A DNA stretch of 64,000 bases from positions 620,001-684,000 of the forward strand of contig CAVVUB010000007.1 in NCBI GenBank assembly GCA_963751335.1, written 5' to 3'. Source of the DNA: Bog-473 sp963751335. GTDB taxonomy: Bacteria; Actinomycetota; Acidimicrobiia; Acidimicrobiales; RAAP-2. Shown piece by piece: positions 35,369 through 44,976 of the stretch. The position numbers and the translations under genes are program-made. The notes beneath the pieces are model-generated. The model searched no databases, had not been told where the DNA came from, and was given only the letters and a program-made list of their open reading frames with translations. Every line of letters starts with the position of its first letter. Position 1 is the stretch's first letter.

Positions 35369-35863
35369 GTGCCCGCCCGCAGCGCAGGACTCCTGCTCTA
35401 CCGGTCCACCTCCGCCGGCATCGAGGTGCTCTTGGCCCACCCCGGCGGCCCCTTCTGGGCCCGGAAGGACGAGGGGGTCTGGTCCATCCCGAAAGGGGAG
35501 TACGAGGAGGGGGCGGTGGCCTTGGCCGCGGCCCGGCGTGAGTTCGGAGAGGAGACCGGCCTGGCCATTCCCGCCGGGGAGCCGTGGCCCCTGGGCGAGG
35601 TGACTCAGCGTGGCGGCAAGCGGGTCACGGCCTGGGCGCTCGAGGGGGACCTCGACCTCACCGGAGCCTCCAGCAACACGTTCGAGATGGAGTGGCCCCG
35701 CGGATCGGGCCGGACGGCGGAGTTCCCCGAGGTGGACCGGGTGGAGTGGATGCCTCTCGAGCGGGCTGCCGGCAAGATCCTCCCCGCTCAGGCTCCGTTT
35801 CTCGAGCGCCTGCTCCAGGCCGTCACCGGCGGTGGGCCGGAGAGGCCCCCCGTCAGCACATGA
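35369..35863 (+). CDS. Nudix hydrolase
   Basis: The protein is about 164 residues long with a GTG at 35369 (VPARSAGLLLYRS). The Nudix box reads GEYEEGAVALAAARREFGEETGL, which matches G-x5-E-x7-R-E-x-x-E-E-x-G. The preceding FWARKDEGVWSIPKG and the QRGGKRVTAWALEG strand resemble small Nudix proteins that hydrolyse (d)NTPs or nucleotide sugars. The gene is divergent from the LCP gene with about 190 bp between. Confidence 0.87.
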   Translation: MPARSAGLLLYRSTSAGIEVLLAHPGGPFWARKDEGVWSIPKGEYEEGAVALAAARREFGEETGLAIPAGEPWPLGEVTQRGGKRVTAWALEGDLDLTGASSNTFEMEWPRGSGRTAEFPEVDRVEWMPLERAAGKILPAQAPFLERLLQAVTGGGPERPPVST

Positions 35864-36511
35864 CGTACCACCTTTTTCTGGTGCCGCCGCGCCCGCGCCG
35901 CGACGACGCCACCACCGACGCAGTCATCGTGCCGACGTTGGTCACCTTGGTGATGGCGGCCAGCGCGAGCCGTGCCACGGCACCAAGGCGACCACCGGAC
36001 CCTCGAAGCCTTTGCGTGTCCACTTCCGGCGGACGCTCCCCCGGGCATGGTCGGGCCGTTGCTGTCCCTCGAAGGTCCAGACGGGTGGTCGAGGAAGTCC
36101 GTCGGAGCGCTCCGGAGGACAATGCCCAGTCTCGGTCCGGAGTTGCCCCGACCGCCGGGGAGAGTCCGGCAGATCAGGGCGGTGAACCTTCAGGGCCACC
36201 GTCACACTGACCTGGTCAATCACCCCCTAATTTCCTTCCTTTGGGGCGTCGTCCCCGGGGGTGAGGGTCTCGGAGCGGGGCTCCTCAACCCGGTGGGACT
36301 TCGCTGCAGGGGCGTTGAAAGGTTTGGACGTCTCCAGGCTCGACAGAAGCGCCGGCTCGTCGGATAGTTGGCATGGCGCTACTAGCCGCTCGATGTGGTG
36401 GCCCCCGTTCCGATGCCCCGGGCGGGGGCCGCTACTTCATCACCGAATCCGTCACCTCGGAACGTCGATGGGCAACGTGACAGAATCTGCCCGACACTTG
36501 GAGGCGCTCAG
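35864..36511. other. intergenic stretch of about 650 bp, no gene supported
   Basis: Open frames exist on both strands because of the high GC, but none has a domain-like segment, a consistent codon pattern and a ribosome-binding site together. The end of the stretch contains the GGAGG that serves the following kinase gene. Confidence 0.5.
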
Positions 36512-38095
36512 GTGACTGGTTCCGTTGTCGCCCCGATCGATCGTGGCCGTCTGGCCCGTGCGTGGCCCTTTGCCGCCATCGCCGCCGCCGGTCAGATCAG
36601 TGCGATCTGGCCGCCCGGCCCCAGCAATATCTGGCTCTTCTCGCTGAGCACCGCGCTGCTCATGTTGGCCGTACTGCTCGTGTTCGTGCGTGTCCCGGCC
36701 GGCGTGAGTCCGTTGCTTGTCGCGGCAGCACTCGACGTCGTGTCGGTCACCATTCTTCTTCTGGCCATGGACGGCGTGGGCAGTGGTTTCGGGCCGCTCT
36801 ACTTGATCGGTGTCGTCGGCATGGCGCTCTACGGGACCCGGCGCGACTCCTCCCTCGTCGTGGCTCTGGTTCTGCTCGGGCTCTTGGTCGTGTCGATCAA
36901 GGGTGGCGATGCCGCGGTGGCCACCGCTCGCCGCCTGGGTCTGCTGGCCGGCGTCAGCTGCCTGATCTCGGTGTCGATCCATGCGCTGCGCCTGCGGCTC
37001 ACGGAATCCAAGAAGCACACCGAGCGACTGCTCCATCAAGCCGAATCGATCAACGCAGCGGCGCGTCGGCTCTCAGCGCTGCTCGATCCAGCCGCCATCG
37101 CCGCTCTGGGCGCGGAGTTGGCCGCCCACGCGGCGTCACCCCCCGATGGTCCCGCTGCCGCAGCCCGCTATCTCCGGATCGACCGGGGCATGGTCTCGGT
37201 GGAGGCCCACTTCGGGCCAAGTCTGGGAGAGGACTCGTGGCGCCTGGACGAGCGCTCGCCGCTCGCCGGGGTCATCCGTGATCTCAGGCCGGCCTCGCAG
37301 ATGGTCGGGACCCCGCGGCACGACGTGGCGGCTCGGACCGGTCTCGTTCGCTACGAACTCTTGGTGCCGGTCGCTCCGGATGGCCGTGTCGACGGTGTGC
37401 TCGAGATCGTGAGCCCGAACGGTACGTTCACGGACGATTCGCTGGAGCGCTCCATCGCACTCGGGCATCTGCTCGAGCTTGCCCTGTCGAACTGGGACGC
37501 CCACGAGCAGCTCGAGCAGGCGGGCCGGGCGGAAGAGCGGCGGCGGATCGCTCGTGATCTCCACGATGGGCTGGCCCACGAGTTGGCGTACATTGCCAGC
37601 CTGGCCCGGAGCTCGTGGCGGGCTCGGGTGGACGTCGACGTCCAGGAGCTCTCCAGCGCGGCCGATCGTGCCTTGGACGAGGCCCGGCGGGCCATCACCG
37701 TGCTCTCGGCCGCCGCGCCGCAGTCGCTCGTCGGTGCCGTGACCCAGACCGCCGAGGATCTGGGAGCCCGCCTCGGAGTGGCCGTGCGCCTCGAGGTGGC
37801 CGACGACATCGACACGCCACCCGACGTGACTGAGCACGTACTGCGCATCGTGCGCGAGGCCATCACCAATGCCGCCACGCATGGTGGCCCGACTGTCGTC
37901 ACGGTCACCGTGCGGAGAGACGACGGCGTGCGCGTGGTCATCGAGGACGACGGGTGCGGCTTCGATCCTGAACTCGAAACCCGCTCCGGCTTCGGACTGG
38001 TGAGCATGCGCGAACGGGCCGACGCGATCGGGGCCGGATTTGCCCTCGCCTCGGCACCTTCCTTGGGCACGCGGATCGAGCTCGCGCTCCCGTGA
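36512..38095 (+). CDS. NarL-type sensor histidine kinase
   Basis: The protein is 527 residues long from the GTG at 36512, with GGAGG at 36500-36504. About five N-terminal membrane helices (WLFSLSTALLMLAVLLVFVRV to GLLAGVSCLISVSIHAL) are followed by a GAF-like region (RYELLVPVAPDGRVDGVLEIV). The HisKA_3 box is RRRIARDLHDGLAHELAYIAS (phospho-acceptor His in DLHDG). HATPase elements are REAITNAATHGGPT, EDDGCGFDPE and GFGLVSMRERADAIGAG. The signal is unknown. The stop overlaps the GTG of the response regulator by 4 bp, so the two form a classical pair. Confidence 0.93.
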   Translation: MTGSVVAPIDRGRLARAWPFAAIAAAGQISAIWPPGPSNIWLFSLSTALLMLAVLLVFVRVPAGVSPLLVAAALDVVSVTILLLAMDGVGSGFGPLYLIGVVGMALYGTRRDSSLVVALVLLGLLVVSIKGGDAAVATARRLGLLAGVSCLISVSIHALRLRLTESKKHTERLLHQAESINAAARRLSALLDPAAIAALGAELAAHAASPPDGPAAAARYLRIDRGMVSVEAHFGPSLGEDSWRLDERSPLAGVIRDLRPASQMVGTPRHDVAARTGLVRYELLVPVAPDGRVDGVLEIVSPNGTFTDDSLERSIALGHLLELALSNWDAHEQLEQAGRAEERRRIARDLHDGLAHELAYIASLARSSWRARVDVDVQELSSAADRALDEARRAITVLSAAAPQSLVGAVTQTAEDLGARLGVAVRLEVADDIDTPPDVTEHVLRIVREAITNAATHGGPTVVTVTVRRDDGVRVVIEDDGCGFDPELETRSGFGLVSMRERADAIGAGFALASAPSLGTRIELALP

Positions 38096-38752
38096 GCAGC
38101 GCCATCACCGTCTTGGTTGCCGACGACCACGCGCGCACGCGGGCGCTGGTCCGGCTGGCGCTCGAGCACAGTGGCGAGTTCCGAGTCTGTGCCGAGGCGC
38201 ACGACACGCCGACCGCGATCGCCGCAGCGTTGGATCAGCGCCCCGAGGTCTGCCTGCTCGACATCAACATGCCCGGAAGTGGCATCGCCGCGGCGGCCCG
38301 GATCACAGCCGCGCTGCCCGAGACGGCGGTGGTGATGCTCACCGTGTCGCGCCAGGACGACGACCTCTTCGACGCCCTCCGGGCCGGCGCGTCCGGGTAT
38401 CTGCTCAAAGGAATGGACGAAGAGGCGCTCGGCGATGCGCTGCACCGAGTCCTGAAAGGTGAGTCAGCGCTACCGGGGAGCTTGGTCGCTCGTCTTGTCG
38501 AGGAATTTCAGGGATCGAGAGCACCGGCGTGTCGCCGTACCGCAGGGCGCCGCGGCGCGCCTGACCGGGCGAGAGTGGGACGTGCTCGAACTCATGCGTA
38601 CAGGTGCGTCCACTGCGGACATCTCGGAGCGCCTGTTCATCTCACCGACCACGGTGAGAAGCCACGTGTCGACGATCCTCAAGAAGCTCGGCGTCCCTGA
38701 CCGGGAGGCCGCCGTCAAAATGCTGGAAGACGGGTCACGTCCGGCAGGCTGA
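38092..38752 (+). CDS. NarL/FixJ-family response regulator, single frameshift in the linker
   Basis: The receiver domain lies in the first frame (ITVLVADDHARTRALV, phospho-acceptor Asp57 in CLLDINMPG, conserved Thr in MLTVS and Lys106 in GYLLKGMD). The LuxR-type DNA-binding domain lies in the next frame (LTGREWDVLELMRTGASTADI, FISPTTVRSHVSTILKKL). The frames join at about 38506, where GAATTTCAGG would be in frame as GAATTCAGG, that is, one extra T in a TTT run. All key residues are intact, so the protein is probably functional and the shift a sequence error or a very recent mutation. It is coupled to the kinase gene upstream by a 4-bp overlap. Confidence 0.88.
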
Positions 38753-38943
38753 CGCCAGTCGATGAAGGTGCCTGGGTCCCCAGAGCCTGAGGCCGCCTTT
38801 GACCACGGCACTTTTTGGGGGTCGTGGGCCGGCAAATGGGAGAACCCGCACGCGTACGGAAAGGCCACTGGAGCAGGTCTCTTGACCTGGCCGAAGGGCG
38901 CCTCCGGGGGGTGTGCGATAAGGGCCCTCCGCCATTGCGTATT

Positions 38944-39686
38944 GTGTACCTCGTGCCCACGGTCTTAGTGGCCGTGATCATCGGCCTGGTGACGACCCAG
39001 GTGGCCTTTGTGGTCACCACGGTGTACCTCCACCGTCGCTCGCCCATCGTGCGGTGAAGCTGAAGCCCCCGGTTGCCTTCGCGTGTCGAGTCGTGATCTG
39101 GATGGCAACGGGGACCAGGCCCCGCCAATGGGTGGCGGTGCACCGGAAGCACCACGCCTTCACCGACAAAGACGGTGATCCTCACTCGCCGGCCGTCTTC
39201 GGCTTCTCGGCGGTCCAATTCGGCAACGCCGTCCTCTACCGGAGGGTTGCCCGCAACCCGGACGCCGTGGCCCGCTACGCACGTGATCTGCCCGGCGATC
39301 GCTGGGACAGGTTGCTCTTCGACCACGCACTGTTGGGCCTTGGCGTCGGCATTGCGCTCCTGGTGGCCGTGTTCGGGTGGGAGATCGGTTTGATCGCGGC
39401 CGGGGTCCACGCGACCGCCTACATCCTCGGCGGGGGCGCCATCAACGCCATCGGGCACAAATGGGGGAAGCGGCCACACGACAATCTGGCCACCAACAAT
39501 CAATGGCTGGCCTGGCTGGTCGCCGGTGAAGGTCTCCACAACAACCACCATGCGGCCACGACGTCCGGCCGTATGGCGATGGCCCGGGGGGAGATCGACC
39601 CCGGCTGGTGGGCCGTACGGGCCCTTGTCCTCATGCGCCTGGCCACGGTACGACAGCCGCGGGCAGCCGCACCATCTGCTGTCTGA
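38944..39686 (+). CDS. fatty-acid desaturase (acyl-CoA delta-9 type), frameshift in first His box
   Basis: The three histidine boxes of membrane desaturases are present. Box 1 is split between frames: TVYLHR at about 39030 continues as SLAHRAVKLKP in the next frame, giving H-R-x3-H-R if one missing base is restored near 39034. Box 2 is WVAVHRKHHAFTDKDGDPHSP. Box 3 is GEGLHNNHHAATTSGR. Membrane helices lie at VPTVLVAVIIGLVTTQVAFVV and LLGLGVGIALLVAVFG. The di-iron enzyme introduces a cis double bond into membrane acyl chains. The start is uncertain (GTG 38944 or TTG 38935). The length is shorter than usual at the N-terminus. Confidence 0.8.
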
Positions 39687-40171
39687 ACCCGAGCTGGGTG
39701 ACCAGCTTCTGATCGCCTCGGGCGGTCGCCTACAGCGTGGGCCGCGAATCGTGTCACTGGCCATTCAAAGCTCGGCCAGGCGATGGCGGCTCAGCGAGTG
39801 CCAGACCCACGTTCCGCGGCGCGCTCCCGGCACGAGGTCTGCCTGAGCGAGGACTCGAGGTGGTGCGACACGGTTCGTTGATTCTTCGCCGAAGGTTCCA
39901 CGACGTCACGAACGCAGATCCTTCCGTCCGGGCAGCAAAAACGATCTCGGCACCCGGTCGGACCGGGTGCCCCAGTGCACTGACGACCTACTCGCGAGTT
40001 CTCCGCCTGAGGTCGCCTTACCGATGGCGGCCCAGGGTCGCGGGGTTGGGGCGCCGCCCAAGCTCTCGTTCAGGACCGTGAACGTCGTGGCACTGGTCCT
40101 TCGACCTGAATAGATGTGCCACCAGGTTGGCGACCTGTGATCGGTCGATCGCCATGGAGTCCCTAGACGCA
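39687..40171. other. intergenic stretch of about 485 bp with a terminator hairpin
   Basis: No gene is supported on either strand. A perfect 11-bp-stem hairpin at 39949-39971 is described separately. Confidence 0.5.
39933..39971 (-). terminator. probable Rho-independent terminator
   Basis: On the minus strand GGCACCCGGTC and GACCGGGTGCC form a perfect 11-bp inverted repeat (39949-39971) around one base. It is followed by GAGATCG and five T residues (39936-39940). It lies about 200 bp downstream of the small membrane-protein gene at 40172-40432 and would end its transcript. Confidence 0.6.
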
Positions 40172-40432
40172 TCAACCGCGAACCTGCTCGTGCTGACGGA
40201 CCTTCGGCCTGGTGAAGAGCAGGTAGAAACCCCCGAGAAAGAATCCGATACCGATGAACAAGGCCACCGCGATGACGGCAATCCAGGCGGTCTTGTTGGA
40301 ACCTGCGCCAGAGAAGGCGACGGCCGGATGGCTCGCAGCGTCGGCGATGGCCCAGATCGGAACAACGACGCTGCAGAACAGAGCAATCAGAACAATGAAG
40401 ATGTCAGGACCGAAGATGTCCGCCAGCAGCAT
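40172..40432 (-). CDS. small membrane protein, DUF2516-like
   Basis: The 86-residue protein has two strongly hydrophobic segments, FGPDIFIVLIALFCSVVVPIWAIADA and TAWIAVIAVALFIGIGFFLGGFYLLF, separated by HPAVAFSGAGSNK. It ends with the basic tail TRPKVRQHEQVRG. The W-A-x-x-D-A then P-x-x-A-F then K-x-x-W pattern resembles DUF2516/PLDc_N-like small actinobacterial membrane proteins. The function is not known. Confidence 0.65.
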   Translation of the reverse strand: MLLADIFGPDIFIVLIALFCSVVVPIWAIADAASHPAVAFSGAGSNKTAWIAVIAVALFIGIGFFLGGFYLLFTRPKVRQHEQVRG

Positions 40433-40483
40433 CGCAGCTCCAATCGTGGGAGGACCGACCAGGACGGATGGTAGTCGGGAGCG

Positions 40484-41062
40484 TTGGGCAGTGAACGGCC
40501 TTTACGATTCCGGGTCACAATATTGTCCGGGCCGAGTATCTGGCGAGAGACCTACGAGACCGATCGACTTCGACTGCGGCCGCTGGCGATGAGCGATGGT
40601 GAACCCCTTTACGCGCTCCAGCGCGATCGCGTCATGATGAGGTACTTCGGTGGTCCATACCTACGGGCGCAGACTGACACGTGGCTTGAATGGCACGTCG
40701 CCATGTGGGAGCAGGAGGGCTACAGCCACTGGGCCGCAGAACTGAAGGAGGACGGCACCTTCGTCGGCTGGGTCGGTTTGACCAAAGTCTGGGAACCAGA
40801 AGACCTCTTGCCGGCGACCGAAGTGGGATGGTTTGTCGATCGCAGGTATTGGGGAGCGGGTCTGGCCACTGAAGGTGGCAGATGTTCGCTGGCGTTCGGC
40901 TTCCAGGAGCTGGGTCTCGATCGGACCCTCGCCAGATACAACTCAGAAAACCTGGCTTCCGGGAAGGTGATGGAGAAGCTCGGGATGCGCCATGCACGCG
41001 ACATGCCGAGGAACGATGGCCCGGGCATCGCGAGGGTCTTTGAGATCCGAGCGGACGGCTGA
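40484..41062 (+). CDS. GNAT acetyltransferase (RimJ/RimL-like)
   Basis: The protein is up to 192 residues long. ETDRLRLRPLAMSDGEPLYAL is the usual opening of Acetyltransf_3 enzymes, with HWAAELKEDGTFVGWVGL and EVGWFVDRRYWGAGLATEGGRCSLAFGF as the acetyl-CoA loop (R-x-x-G-x-G/A type: RRYWGAGLA). ENLASGKVMEKLGM is the C-terminal helix that contacts the cofactor. The start is doubtful: the TTG at 40484 adds about 20 residues before the domain and no good ribosome-binding site is visible. It is the first of four GNAT genes within 2.3 kb. Confidence 0.85.
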   Translation: MGSERPLRFRVTILSGPSIWRETYETDRLRLRPLAMSDGEPLYALQRDRVMMRYFGGPYLRAQTDTWLEWHVAMWEQEGYSHWAAELKEDGTFVGWVGLTKVWEPEDLLPATEVGWFVDRRYWGAGLATEGGRCSLAFGFQELGLDRTLARYNSENLASGKVMEKLGMRHARDMPRNDGPGIARVFEIRADG

Positions 41063-41109
41063 CGTAGTGACTCTCGACGTGACTGTCACAAGCCCGACGT
41101 GGGGGGCAG

Positions 41110-41670
41110 TCAATCCTGATTTCGGTTGGCGATGTAGATAAAGCTCGGACCTTGATCGCTAAGATCGGAGGATTGCAAATCACCTTCCCAGACACGTCGG
41201 AATCCCGACGCCTCAAGTGCTCTCCAGGACGCGATGTTCTCCTGCTGTAGTGCGACCACGATCCGTTCGGCTGATGGATAACGGTTCCAAGACGAACTGA
41301 CGAACTGGGAGATCATTCGGCGTCCGACCCCCCTCCCAATCAGGTCTCGCTCTCCGATGAGATAGTCGATGCCAATGCCGCTAGCTTGAGCAACCGCACG
41401 ATGGAGTGTTTCACGCCAGTCGGGATCCTCGTCGATCAGATATCTCTGGACATAGCCGATCGGCCGACCGCTGAAATGGACGATGAAACCTTCGGTCGGA
41501 TCAAGGCCTTCGGCAAGCGGACCGTAGTTCTCTTTCACAGAGGCGAGATCGGATGGCTCTCTCCACCAGCGGGAGACGTGTGGCCTGGCGAGCCAGGTTG
41601 CGAGGCCTGGCAAGTCGCTCGATTGGAGCGGCACAAAACTTAATCTGTCCAAGATCACATTGTGCACCAC
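41110..41670 (-). CDS. GNAT acetyltransferase of the AAC(6')/Acetyltransf_8 type
   Basis: The protein is about 186 residues long from the GTG at 41670, which follows GGGAGGG. It contains LSFVPLQSSDLPGLATWLARPHVSRWW, the typical beginning of AAC(6')-like enzymes, then GFIVHFSGRPIGYVQRY and IDYLIGERDLIGRGVGRRMISQF (acetyl-CoA loop R-D-x-x-G-x-G-x-G). ENIASWRALEASGFRRVW follows. Relatives acetylate aminoglycosides or siderophore intermediates; resistance cannot be claimed from sequence alone. It is divergent from the next GNAT gene and convergent with the previous one. Confidence 0.82.
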   Translation of the reverse strand: MVHNVILDRLSFVPLQSSDLPGLATWLARPHVSRWWREPSDLASVKENYGPLAEGLDPTEGFIVHFSGRPIGYVQRYLIDEDPDWRETLHRAVAQASGIGIDYLIGERDLIGRGVGRRMISQFVSSSWNRYPSAERIVVALQQENIASWRALEASGFRRVWEGDLQSSDLSDQGPSFIYIANRNQD

Positions 41671-41755
41671 CGATACGGTGCAGCCCTCCCGGCATATACG
41701 GCGACCCTTTGGTGACCCACCTGCGAGCTCCTCGGGCCAAAATGGAGTCGTGTCC

Positions 41756-42244
41756 GTGGTTCGTCTCCGCACTTCGTCTGACATCGACGAGCTAGTGGAT
41801 TTGGTGAGCCGCGTGCGGGCGGTGGATGGTTATCCCTTCTTCCTCCCTGTGGGGGGACTTCGCCGATTTCTGACGGATCCAATTCCTCTTGACGCTTGGG
41901 TTGCTGAGGACGGAGGCCGAATCGTGGGGCATGTCGCGGCGAACCCGCACTCCCATCGGGCAGTCATGGATCTGGTTCGTACCGTCAGGATCGACCGCCA
42001 AGTCCGCGTCATTGCTCGACTAATGGTGGATCCCGGTGTACGTCGACAGGGAATAGGTGCGAAACTCTTGGACCAGGCGAGAAGTCACATCGTGTCCCTG
42101 GGATTCACCCCTGTGCTTGATGTCGTTGCGGCCTCACCCGCGGTTTCGCTCTACAGGAGCACAGGCTGGATGGAGATTGGCGAGGTCACGTTCGAGGCGT
42201 CGGGACGAACGATCAGCGAGCTGGTCTTTTTGGCACCAAGTTGA
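41756..42244 (+). CDS. GNAT acetyltransferase
   Basis: The protein is about 162 residues long. The core reads DAWVAEDGGRIVGHVAANPH, then VRVIARLMVDPGVRRQGIGAKLLDQARSH (acetyl-CoA site R-R-Q-G-I-G) and SPAVSLYRSTGWMEIGEVTF. The start may be the GTG at 41756 or at 41750, since a GGAG lies just upstream. It is divergent from the AAC(6')-like gene with under 90 bp between, so the two probably share a promoter region. Confidence 0.82.
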   Translation: MVRLRTSSDIDELVDLVSRVRAVDGYPFFLPVGGLRRFLTDPIPLDAWVAEDGGRIVGHVAANPHSHRAVMDLVRTVRIDRQVRVIARLMVDPGVRRQGIGAKLLDQARSHIVSLGFTPVLDVVAASPAVSLYRSTGWMEIGEVTFEASGRTISELVFLAPS

Positions 42245-42269
42245 GGGTGCCCAGGACGATAGGGGGCAG

Positions 42270-42731
42270 TCAGGTCAGAAGCTCGTAGTACGTCTCACGT
42301 CCGAATGCGCCTGGCACTGAGTGGGTGAATTTAAAGCCACCTGCTTCGTAGAGATTGCGAGCTTCGGTCCACATTGCATTCGTTTCCACAACGATGCGCG
42401 TGACTTCGTACCCGGCGGCAAGATTCACCAACTCCGCCAACATTCGTCTTGCGATGCCCCGTCGTCGGTAGTCCCGATGCACTGACATTCGCACGATCTC
42501 TCCCTCCGTCGCTCGAAACAGAAGGACGCCCGTCCCGACGACCGTTGCACAGTCGACAGCAACAAGTACACAGTCGTTGTCGTAGTGAGTATCGATGTCA
42601 CCAAGGTCCGGGTTGAGCGATTCATCAACCGCGCCCCAGCGCTCCGCCATGCCGTCAAGGACAAGCGTCCGGAATGCATCCTGCATGGCGGGATCAAAGC
42701 GCTCGATCCGAATGTCGGCGTTCACCCTCAA
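42270..42731 (-). CDS. GNAT acetyltransferase
   Basis: The 153-residue protein opens IRIERFDPAMQDAFRTLVLDG, then CVLVAVDCATVVGTGVLLF and the cofactor motif IVRMSVHRDYRRRGIARRMLAELV (R-R-R-G-I-A). ARNLYEAGGFKFTHSVPG and GRETYYELLT complete the fold. The ATG at 42731 begins the domain directly. It is convergent with the preceding GNAT gene (25 bp between stops) and separated from the IS1182-type transposase by about 90 bp. Confidence 0.85.
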   Translation of the reverse strand: MRVNADIRIERFDPAMQDAFRTLVLDGMAERWGAVDESLNPDLGDIDTHYDNDCVLVAVDCATVVGTGVLLFRATEGEIVRMSVHRDYRRRGIARRMLAELVNLAAGYEVTRIVVETNAMWTEARNLYEAGGFKFTHSVPGAFGRETYYELLT

Positions 42732-42821
42732 AGCATTACAGCTACGCAGCCCTAGGACGCCCCTGAAATAGTCGCACCCAAAGGCTCGCGATTTGTGCTC
42801 CTATCGGCAAGAATTTGAGGC

Positions 42822-44397
42822 ATGGCACTGGGTCGGTCAAAGGTGCAGCAACGCTTCGAGAATCCGAGGGAGATCCTGGGTGATCGGCTGAAGGAAGGAT
42901 CGATTTATCGATTGCTGGCCGACCACGGCCACGAGCTCTTCGGCAACGACTACTTCGCCGACTGCTATAGCGACTCGGTGCGGGGACGACCGACCATCGC
43001 GGCTCGGGTGATGGCGACGGTCATGATGCTCCAGGCCTTCGAAGGCCTGAGCGACGCCGAGGCGGTCGATGGGCTCAGCTTCGACCTGCGCTGGCAGGCC
43101 GCAGCCGGGGTCGACGCCGGCTACGAGGGCTTCATCCCACTGCGCTGGTCGGCCAGCGCAACCGCCTGCGGGCCTCCCCACGACCACGGCGCCTCTTCGA
43201 GGACACCAAGGTGGTGGCCAAAGAGACAGGGGCGCTGAAGTCTCGGGCTCGGGTGCTCGACTCGACGCCTCTCCATGACGCCGTGGCCACCGAAGACACC
43301 GTGACGCAGCTACGGGCCGCCATCCGCAAGCTGCTCGGCACTCTCGATCAGGCGGGTAGCCGTCTGGGGGAGTCGGTGCGAGAGGCACTTGCACCGAGAT
43401 GACGAGTACGCCAGCGTGGGTAAGCCACCGTGTGACTGGGACGATCAGGCGGCTCGAGAGGCCCTGGTGGACGCGCTGGTGCGCGATGCCCGGGCCGCCC
43501 TTGGTGTCATCGACGGCGAGACCCTGCCCGAGGGCGCCACTGGGGCGGCCGAACTATTGGCCTTGGTGGCCGGTCAAGACGTCGAAGAGGGAGACGACGG
43601 GGTGTTTCGCATCGTGCGTGGCGTGGCCAAAGACCGGGTCATCTCGACGGTCGACCCCGAGGCCCGCCACGGCCACAAGTCACGCAACCGCCGCTTCGAC
43701 GGCTACAAGACCCACCTCTCCATCGACCCGGACTCCGAACTCATCGACGAGGTGGCCGTGACGCGCGGCCAACACGCCCGACCGTGAAGCGGTTGATGAG
43801 CTGTTCGAGGCTCTGGCCGAAGAGGAGGACAAGCCGGAAATCCTGGGGGACTCGGCCTATGCCGACGGGGCGACCCGCGAGAGCCTGGGCGAAGAAGGGC
43901 TTCGAGGTGGAGGCCAAAGTGCCCCCGGTGCGCAACGCCACGGGCCTGTTCACCAAGGACCGCTTCAGCGTCGACCTCGAAACCCAGAGCGTGACCTGTC
44001 CGGCCGGCCAACGAGTCGCCATCAACCCCACCAGAGACGGGGGCGGACGGGCCTCGTTCAAGCTCCACTGCAAGGACTGTCCGCTTCGCCGGGCCTGCAC
44101 GAAGTCACGCTCGGGGCGCACCATTGCCATCGGTCGTCACGAGGACCTGCTCCAGGAAGCCCGAGCACAACAGGCAACGCCCAGTGGCAGGCGCGCTATC
44201 GGGCAGACCGACCCAAGGTCGAACGCAAGATCTCCCACTTCACACGCCGCTCATGGGGTGGGCGAAACGCCCGGGTGAGGGGACGTCGGCGGATCCGCAC
44301 CGACGTCGACACCCGAGCCGGGGCGATCAATCTGGCCCGAATGGCTGTCTTGGGTCTGGGCCATGACGCAAATGAGTGGACGGTGGCGGGAGGATAA
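42822..44397 (+). mobile_element. IS1182-family transposase gene, broken by several frameshifts
   Basis: Successive frames give one IS1182-type transposase of about 520 residues. The first, from the ATG at 42822, has HGHELFGNDYFADCYSDSVRG and MMLQAFEGLSDAEAVDGL. The next has VLDSTPLHDAVATEDTVTQL (first Asp region), then CDWDDQAAREALVDALVRDA, GHKSRNRRFDGYKTHLSIDP and KLHCKDCPLRRACTK. The last has KVERKISHFTRRSWGGRNARV and INLARMAVLG, ending at a TAA at 44395-44397. At least four shifts in both directions are needed, so this is likely an inactive copy. Clear terminal inverted repeats could not be identified, hence only the coding span is given. Confidence 0.8.
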
Positions 44398-44661
44398 AGA
44401 ACCCCGAGCGCCGTGGAGCCTCTCAAAAGAGCGCACGATCTCACAGCCGTCGGGTAATTCCCTGCCTTCGGCACTTCTCCGTCACGTAATTCCCTGGAAG
44501 GCATCGCGCGAGGAGCCCCTTCGTCAGAGGATCGCCGTCGTCGTGCTTCACGCATTCGGCAAGAGGCGCCTACTTCAGGGCCGTCCTAGCAGTGCGCTCG
44601 TTTCGGCGTCGAGTCCCGGCGTACCGGAGGCACCCGCAGTCAATCTGGTAGGACTGCCGAC

Positions 44662-44937
44662 TTAGCCGCCGTCAAAATCCCTGAGCGGTTCGGATTGTCC
44701 ACCGGCCGAATAGTCATTTGGAGGTTGTAAATCGTCGTCAACTGTTGGAGAGCCAGAGACCAGATGGCGGGATCGCCACTTGATGAGTCCTGACCTGAGC
44801 CTTCCCCGAATGATCCCGAGGACGGTGACAGCCATAAAAGAAACGATGACGGCCAGGACGACCCAGCCGACCCAATCGGTTCCACTCGGTTGGACGCCGA
44901 AGAGAATGGTCTGAGCGCACAGGCCAGCAAGAGCCAT
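44662..44937 (-). CDS. small single-helix membrane protein
   Basis: The 91-residue protein has an ATG at 44937. A hydrophobic start (MALAGLCAQTILFG) and a main helix WVGWVVLAVIVSFMAVTVLGIIRG are followed by a basic polar tail (RLRSGLIKWRSRHLV) and an acidic C-terminus. It has no recognised domain, and the membrane topology is the only supportable statement. It lies downstream of the alpha/beta hydrolase gene on the same strand. Confidence 0.5.
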   Translation of the reverse strand: MALAGLCAQTILFGVQPSGTDWVGWVVLAVIVSFMAVTVLGIIRGRLRSGLIKWRSRHLVSGSPTVDDDLQPPNDYSAGGQSEPLRDFDGG

Positions 44938-44976
44938 TACGCAAGCGTAGGACTTTCGAAGCGAAGATGTGTTGTC

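Noticed and set aside
42732..44660. Terminal inverted repeats for the IS1182 copy
   Set aside because: I compared the flanks by eye and found no convincing inverted match or target duplication, so element ends are not reported.
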